Of a stretch of 64,000 nucleotides of DNA, positions 59,196-64,000 are shown in pieces. Each line of letters begins with the position of its first letter. Within the stretch, counting starts at the first letter, position 1. The stretch lies in assembly GCA_949358305.1 (NCBI GenBank), contig OX442320.1, positions 7,022,259 through 7,086,258 on the forward strand. The letters run 5' to 3'. Source of the stretch: Strigamia acuminata. Taxonomy: Eukaryota > Arthropoda > Chilopoda > Geophilomorpha > Linotaeniidae. The notes beneath the pieces were generated by a model. It searched no databases and was not told the DNA's origin. It was given only the letters and a program-made list of their open reading frames with translations. Position numbers and translations under genes: made by a program.

Positions 59196-60181
59196 TTATT
59201 AAATTTCCATCAAGCTGTTAATACCAAAGATGATGCCATAAAAACCCATTAGATGGTTAGCGTTAGTGATTTTAAGCGAAGCTAAATAAGTTATTCACAC
59301 CAAACTCAATAAATATTCACTTATTAGAGAGAAGGGCAAAGGTGTCCATTTTTTTTTATTATCTCTTCCGTACTAAAAGGATGGGTCGATAAAGAGGGAT
59401 AAAGTCATAAAATGAGGTTGTAAAAACTTTTTTTTTTTTTATATATATATATATGTACCTTATAAGAGACAGGAAATTGTTTTCTTTATTATGTGAACGT
59501 GACAGAAAAAAATGTTTTATCGTAATTCAATTTGTGCTCGTCTTTCCGAAACAACTTGACAGATTCCCATGTTTGTAGATTTAAGAATCCGATCGTGGTT
59601 CTGATTTCTCCATTAATCAATCACGTGACTTGAGGTAAACAAAGGGAAGAAATTTTTACTCGGTTTTTTTTAGAGATTTTGATCGTTCTGAACCTGGTAT
59701 TATTGTTTGCAAACATTTGTTTAGAGTGTTTGATTCCAATATATTGAATTTGACAATAAATAACTAAATAAATGATACTGATTTCTTCAATTTTTTCCCC
59801 CTTCGATCGACGTGGTTCGATCTGAAAATCGCCGCCCTGTTGCGCCGTTGTAAATGTGTTTCCATCTGTAGGCAGAAATCAGAAACAAATCAACAAACTA
59901 CATAAGTAGATGCGGATTCGCGTAAGGTGGCGCTATCCGTATATTTATAATTTTTTTTTAATTTTACTTCATAAATTAAAAAAAAATGTCGAGAAACCTA
60001 TAAAAATTAAAAAATAAAAATGTCGTATTTCTCATAGCGCCATCTTTAGAAACCGAAATGAACCGGTATTTATAGAGGCGCTTATGTCTGTTTACAGTTA
60101 TTGCGAAACATTCATTCTCCGTAGCTTGATTATGCTATTTTTACTTTCGTGATCGAAAATGCCGTGAAGATCTAATGAAAA

Positions 60182-61685
60182 ATGATTAACCGCCGAGCAA
60201 AATGCATTTTCTCTCTTCTTACTGTGTTTTTCCTGTGTGTAGGTAAATAAATAAATACAAAAACCAAAAATCCAAATCCCAAAACTGCACTAACGATTTT
60301 GATTCCATTTCGTTTCCCTACAGGAGGAAATAGTCCCGAATGCGATTCATGGAGCAACATACAAACGATTATCGAAAATCATTTCAAGAATGTAATCAAA
60401 TGTAACGTGCGAGACGATTGCAACGGACTCGACTGCGATGGAAAATATCGCGTAAAGAACCTAAATTTCCCAATTTCGGGACAAATAATTAACGTTTTTC
60501 AATATTTAGAGTTATAATTTCAAAGTTGCTGCCGAAATTGATCCGTGTAAGAAACCCCCCGTCATCGACATGATTCTGGACGTTCCGAATACTAAAATCC
60601 GGAACGTGACGCACTCGTTAAAAGACGGTGATCAATATAAATTACCAGGCAATAATTAATTATTTATATTTTTGAGCAATTTAATCATTGTGGATTTTTT
60701 TTTAGATGTTAACGCTTTTATTTCTTTGGGGATATTTGTCGATGTTTCGCTAAAAGAAATACCGGGACGTAAATTAAACGTAGAACTTAAAGTTAAGGCG
60801 GATAAGATGGCGATGAAGCCCGTAACGATTCTTTCAAACTGCACAATTGTTCGCGCTCAATGTGTTACCTCAAAAGTTGTGTCGAAGCATGCTAAACAGC
60901 ACGCCGTGTCTGCAATACCGAGTAATTTAACGAGAATTACGAGATTTTTCAGTTTGTTTGACCGTAATTTGCATTGAATTTACAGCGCCGCAAATAATAA
61001 CGACTAAAAAGTGCAAAAGTTGCAACGAAACGGAGGAATGTATTCAAATGGCAAACGGGGATAGTGTTTGCGAGTGTAAAAAGGGTTACACGCGTGATGA
61101 ATTTAACGTTTGTAACGAAGGTAATATTTTAAAATAAAAAAATTTTAATGTAAAAATTGAATAAAATCATTTATTTTTACAGTTATGCTGGATAAACCTG
61201 GACGAATATGCAGCATGATGGATTTAAAAGGATGTGACGTGAATGAAATATGTAAAGCCGATTACATTCATTCAACCAATGGAACATGCATCTGTTTACC
61301 TGAATTTCACGAGGATGAGCAAAATCATTGCGTCGAAGGTTAAAAATTGTAATAAAAATAAAAAAAATGATTATTAAACTTTATTTTTCACTTTTCTAGG
61401 CGTCCCCGCACCCAAACCTGAACCTGAATCTCGTGGTAATGTCTAAAACCCGGTCGTGTGCATCAGTTTGTTTATATTTTTTTTTATTGATTATTTTTAG
61501 TGTCTTTGGTTTTGTACATTGTGATCCCAGTCTGTTTCCTATTATTAATCGCCGCTTGTGTGTTCGTAATGATCAAGCAGAAAGTTGTCCAACGTTTACG
61601 CGATCGTTTCACGAGCGTCACGCGCTACGAAATCGTTTCAATAGGCAACGACGACGAGGACGACGAACCTCTAGTGGTCTCGTGA
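60182..61685 (+). CDS. Type I membrane protein with cysteine-rich, EGF-like modules
   Basis: Eight exons: 60182-60242, 60324-60451, 60510-60648, 60706-60921, 60986-61120, 61183-61338, 61400-61435, 61501-61685; 1056 nt, 351 aa, phases consistent. Signal peptide (CIFSLLTVFFLCVG). An N-terminal domain with CDSWSNIQ...CNVRDDCNGLDC and a beta-rich stretch (SLGIFVDVSLKE). Two EGF/EB-like modules (KCKSCNETEECIQ...CECKKGY; ICSMMDLKGCDVNEIC...CICLPEF). A Pro-rich stalk, helix LVLYIVIPVCFLLLIAACVF, a basic segment and an acidic tail (YEIVSIGNDDEDDEPLVVS). The intron after 60648 begins GC, a GC-AG intron. YEIV and the acidic dileucine-like end suggest endocytic sorting. No PPxY. Family not identified; a loose parallel to the array proteins in plan only. 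Confidence 0.82.
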
Positions 61686-61689
61686 GAAG

Positions 61690-62300
61690 TGCCTTAGCTG
61701 ATAAACTCCGATGATCTTAGACTTAATCCAATCTCATTGTTTTTTTTATATTATTATTATTATTTTAAACGTTAATTAAGTAATTTGCATGTCGAATCAT
61801 CAGTTTTTCTTACATATATCGGTATTTACTTTCCCCATACGTTTTTATTGCATGTGACATTCCAGATCATTTGTTCGTTGATCGAGTAAAACAATTTTTC
61901 AGTTGTTGCGTAAGGCATTGTGAATGCGTGCTGTGATAATTATTGTTTATTGTTGGCATTGGTTTGATGGAACCCGTTTTTTTATTTTATTTTTATCTTT
62001 TTTGTTGATTTGCACCACATCCTTTAATAATCACTCTTGATCCAATATTTTTCTACCCGAATCCGGACGATTTTTCATTTGCGCGCCGTAATATCAAATA
62101 TTTTTGCATCATCCACACAAATCAATGCATTGAAAGGAATTAATGAAAATACACGTTTTATTTCTTACAACTAAAAAATTGAGAAAGTCTATGTCACATC
62201 TTAAATTAGGAAATAATAAATATATGATTCTGTCCGAACAGTTTATCGTTATTAATCAAAATCGCTAGGATTATTAGCACTACAAATAATGAGAGAATAA
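61690..62300. other. Convergent 3' UTR region
   Basis: AT-rich, no exon seen. Stops of two convergent genes lie at 61,685 (+) and 62,311 (-). Confidence 0.6.
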
Positions 62301-62310
62301 AATTAAAAAT

Positions 62311-64000
62311 CTAGTTGTTGTCGGGTGGCGATGGACTCTGGTTCGTGGTCCCCGCAGTAATATCTAAAACGCTATCGCTGCTATCGGAAAATTGCCTCAT
62401 CCTAGAGAGGAATTCCAGCGCCATAGCGTTGGGCGACGACGGACCACTGGTTGATACGAATGAAGGTGGATCACTCCAAGGACCTGCACAAAAAATTCGA
62501 CATTAAATGATTTATTGGTATATTTTTTTTGTACGTACAGCTTGATGGAGGCGTAATGGGTACGGGTACGGATACACTTTTGTGCGAGCGTGATTGAGTT
62601 GGCGTCGTCGGGGTTTTTGGGGGTGTGGAGATTGGTGTTCGGTAGCTAATCGACGTGGCGTGTTCGAGGAATATATCTAATTGCTTCATGTACAGAGCGT
62701 TGTGAAGAGTTTCTAATGGTCGAATGGGAGGAACACCGCCACACGCTTGAAAACCTTTTTTAAAAAAAAATAATAATTAATAAAAATATTTTTTTTTCGC
62801 TGAAAAATCTTAAAACCTGTGACTGAACTCGTTGTACACTCTACCATATCTTTAAGTTCGGGTGCACTGGATGAGCCGCTGATAATGGCAGTACTAAACA
62901 AAGTACCTGACGAACCCAGGAAAGATGGAAGCATGGATTTGCCTTAATAAAAATTAGAATAAATAATAAAAAAAATTAATTTTTGATTTTAAGTAAAAGT
63001 TAAATTTGTTTGATATTTTTTTTAGTAGTTTAGCGTGTAATTTGGGGTAAGAAAAATTGAAATTTACCTTTAAATTCGGCCCATGGAGAGCACATTTTAA
63101 CGTATGGTGAAGTGTGGCTGCCTATGGAGTGACGATGATGGAGGATGGATTCTACGGATTTAATAGCGGATTTAATACCGACAAAGCGGGAATAGTGTAC
63201 TAAGAAATAAAAAAAGCACATGTTTAACGCCGTACCTTCAGAATCTTGACCACGAACACTTTCCAGGCTTTGCGTTAAAGATGTTCCTAACATGCGCAAA
63301 GGACAAACAATCATTTAGCCATGCAAATCATTTTGTAAAAGCTTTTTAAATGTCTATTAGCGGCGAGAATAATTACGATTTTAGTTCAATTAATTACAAC
63401 GCGAATATATCAAGTTATTAAATTAAATAATTTTTTTTTTTGTAAAAATATTTTACCTTTATCCACTTTAATTGAATCATCAGTAACTTTCTCATTTTCA
63501 AGGCTCCTCGGTCGGCCATTGTATGACATAGTCCGAGAATGTGTTTGTGGTTGACTCCGTGGTTTATCTGCAATTGATTTTTTTAGGCTTATTTTTTTCC
63601 CGCCGATTAATGTTTGGCGTTTACCATCAGTGTAGTCCGAAGTGGATGAAGTTGAGGAAACGATAGGGATTGGATCTGAGGCTATTCTACTGTTTTGGCT
63701 TTGATTTGTTTCTTCAATGTCCGGTTGGAATTCCTCCGTTTGTAGGCTGTGCGAATCGTTGTGCGTTGCCAACAGATCATCCAAAATGGCCGACTCCTTG
63801 AAAAAAAAAATGGCGATTTTTAGATCGCTTTGGTTTTGGCCGTGTTTTTATTTTTCGTCTTACAACTTTTGGAGTTTCCACGTCATCTTTATCCAACTCG
63901 TCGTGAAATGGCAACTCTTCATCTTCCTCGTCTATGCAATTCGCCGTTCTGTATTTACGCGATACATCGTCCAGATTTATCTGCTTGTGTTTGTGAAATG
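62311..64000 (-). CDS. 3' part of a multi-exon gene for a Ser/Pro-rich, probably intracellular protein
   Basis: Minus-strand exons 64000(>)-63864, 63796-63457, 63286-63236, 63199-63068, 62942-62817, 62745-62539, 62483-62311; all joins in frame (343 codons from the second exon). The N-terminal visible part is acidic (CIDEEDEELPFHDELDKDD), then Ser/Thr-rich with KKISLKKS. A conserved-looking core follows: HYSRFVGIKSAIKSVESILH ... YVKMCSPWAEFKG ... SGTLFSTAIISGSSSAPELK ... RPLETLHNALYMKQLDIFLE. The C-terminus is TPPKTPTTP-rich and ends QSPSPPDNN. No signal peptide or membrane helix in the visible part. Family not assigned. The strong exon structure makes it a real gene. Confidence 0.8.

Overview
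The window is animal nuclear DNA and most likely arthropod. It is AT-rich, its genes are split by short GT-AG introns, it is full of small inverted-repeat transposons, and it encodes a calexcitin-type EF-hand protein and several EB/EGF-like single-pass membrane proteins. The exact lineage cannot be read from the sequence alone.

Positions 1-21.7 kb hold a head-to-tail array of ten paralogous genes, all on +, called G1-G10 here (G1 lacks its 5' part). A typical member encodes: a signal peptide; a short pro-region ending in a furin-like RNRR site followed by TWWW; one to three small cysteine modules, the last resembling an EB module; one membrane helix; and a cytoplasmic tail with two PPxY-type motifs (PPDY or PPEY, then LPTY) and a variable C-terminus. 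There are two tail types. Type A (G1, G3, G4-G7) has an extra ~0.5 kb intron in the last coding part. Type B (G2, G8-G10) lacks it. There are also two ectodomain types: short (G3, G5, G6, G7) and long (G2, G4, G8, G9, G10). A conserved block with TTATCA and TTATCT (GATA-type sites) lies about 40-90 bp upstream of each start, though it is split in G6. Several members are decaying: G2 by frameshifts, G4 by a stop, G5 and G6 by tail deletions and MITEs, and G9 by a MITE in its PPxY exon.

Positions 22.6-27.3 kb hold a more diverged single gene of the same plan with up to three PPxY motifs, a possible founder or sister of the array. On the minus strand at 29.1-35.4 kb is a five-coding-exon calexcitin-like EF-hand gene.

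Positions 37,288-44,259 are a complete, apparently young LTR element on the minus strand. It has two 1160-bp LTRs that look identical, a 4-bp ACGT target duplication, a primer-binding-site candidate and a polypurine tract. Its only long ORF (1450 aa) shows no recognisable gag, protease, reverse transcriptase or integrase. Positions 44-59 kb are mostly gene-poor: an identical 578-bp tandem duplication, minisatellites, many MITEs, a Ty1/copia reverse-transcriptase relic, and two weakly supported minus-strand exons.

Positions 60.2-61.7 kb (+) encode another type I membrane protein with cysteine-rich modules. Positions 62.3-64.0 kb (-) carry the 3' half of a multi-exon gene for a Ser/Pro-rich, apparently intracellular protein that runs off the window.
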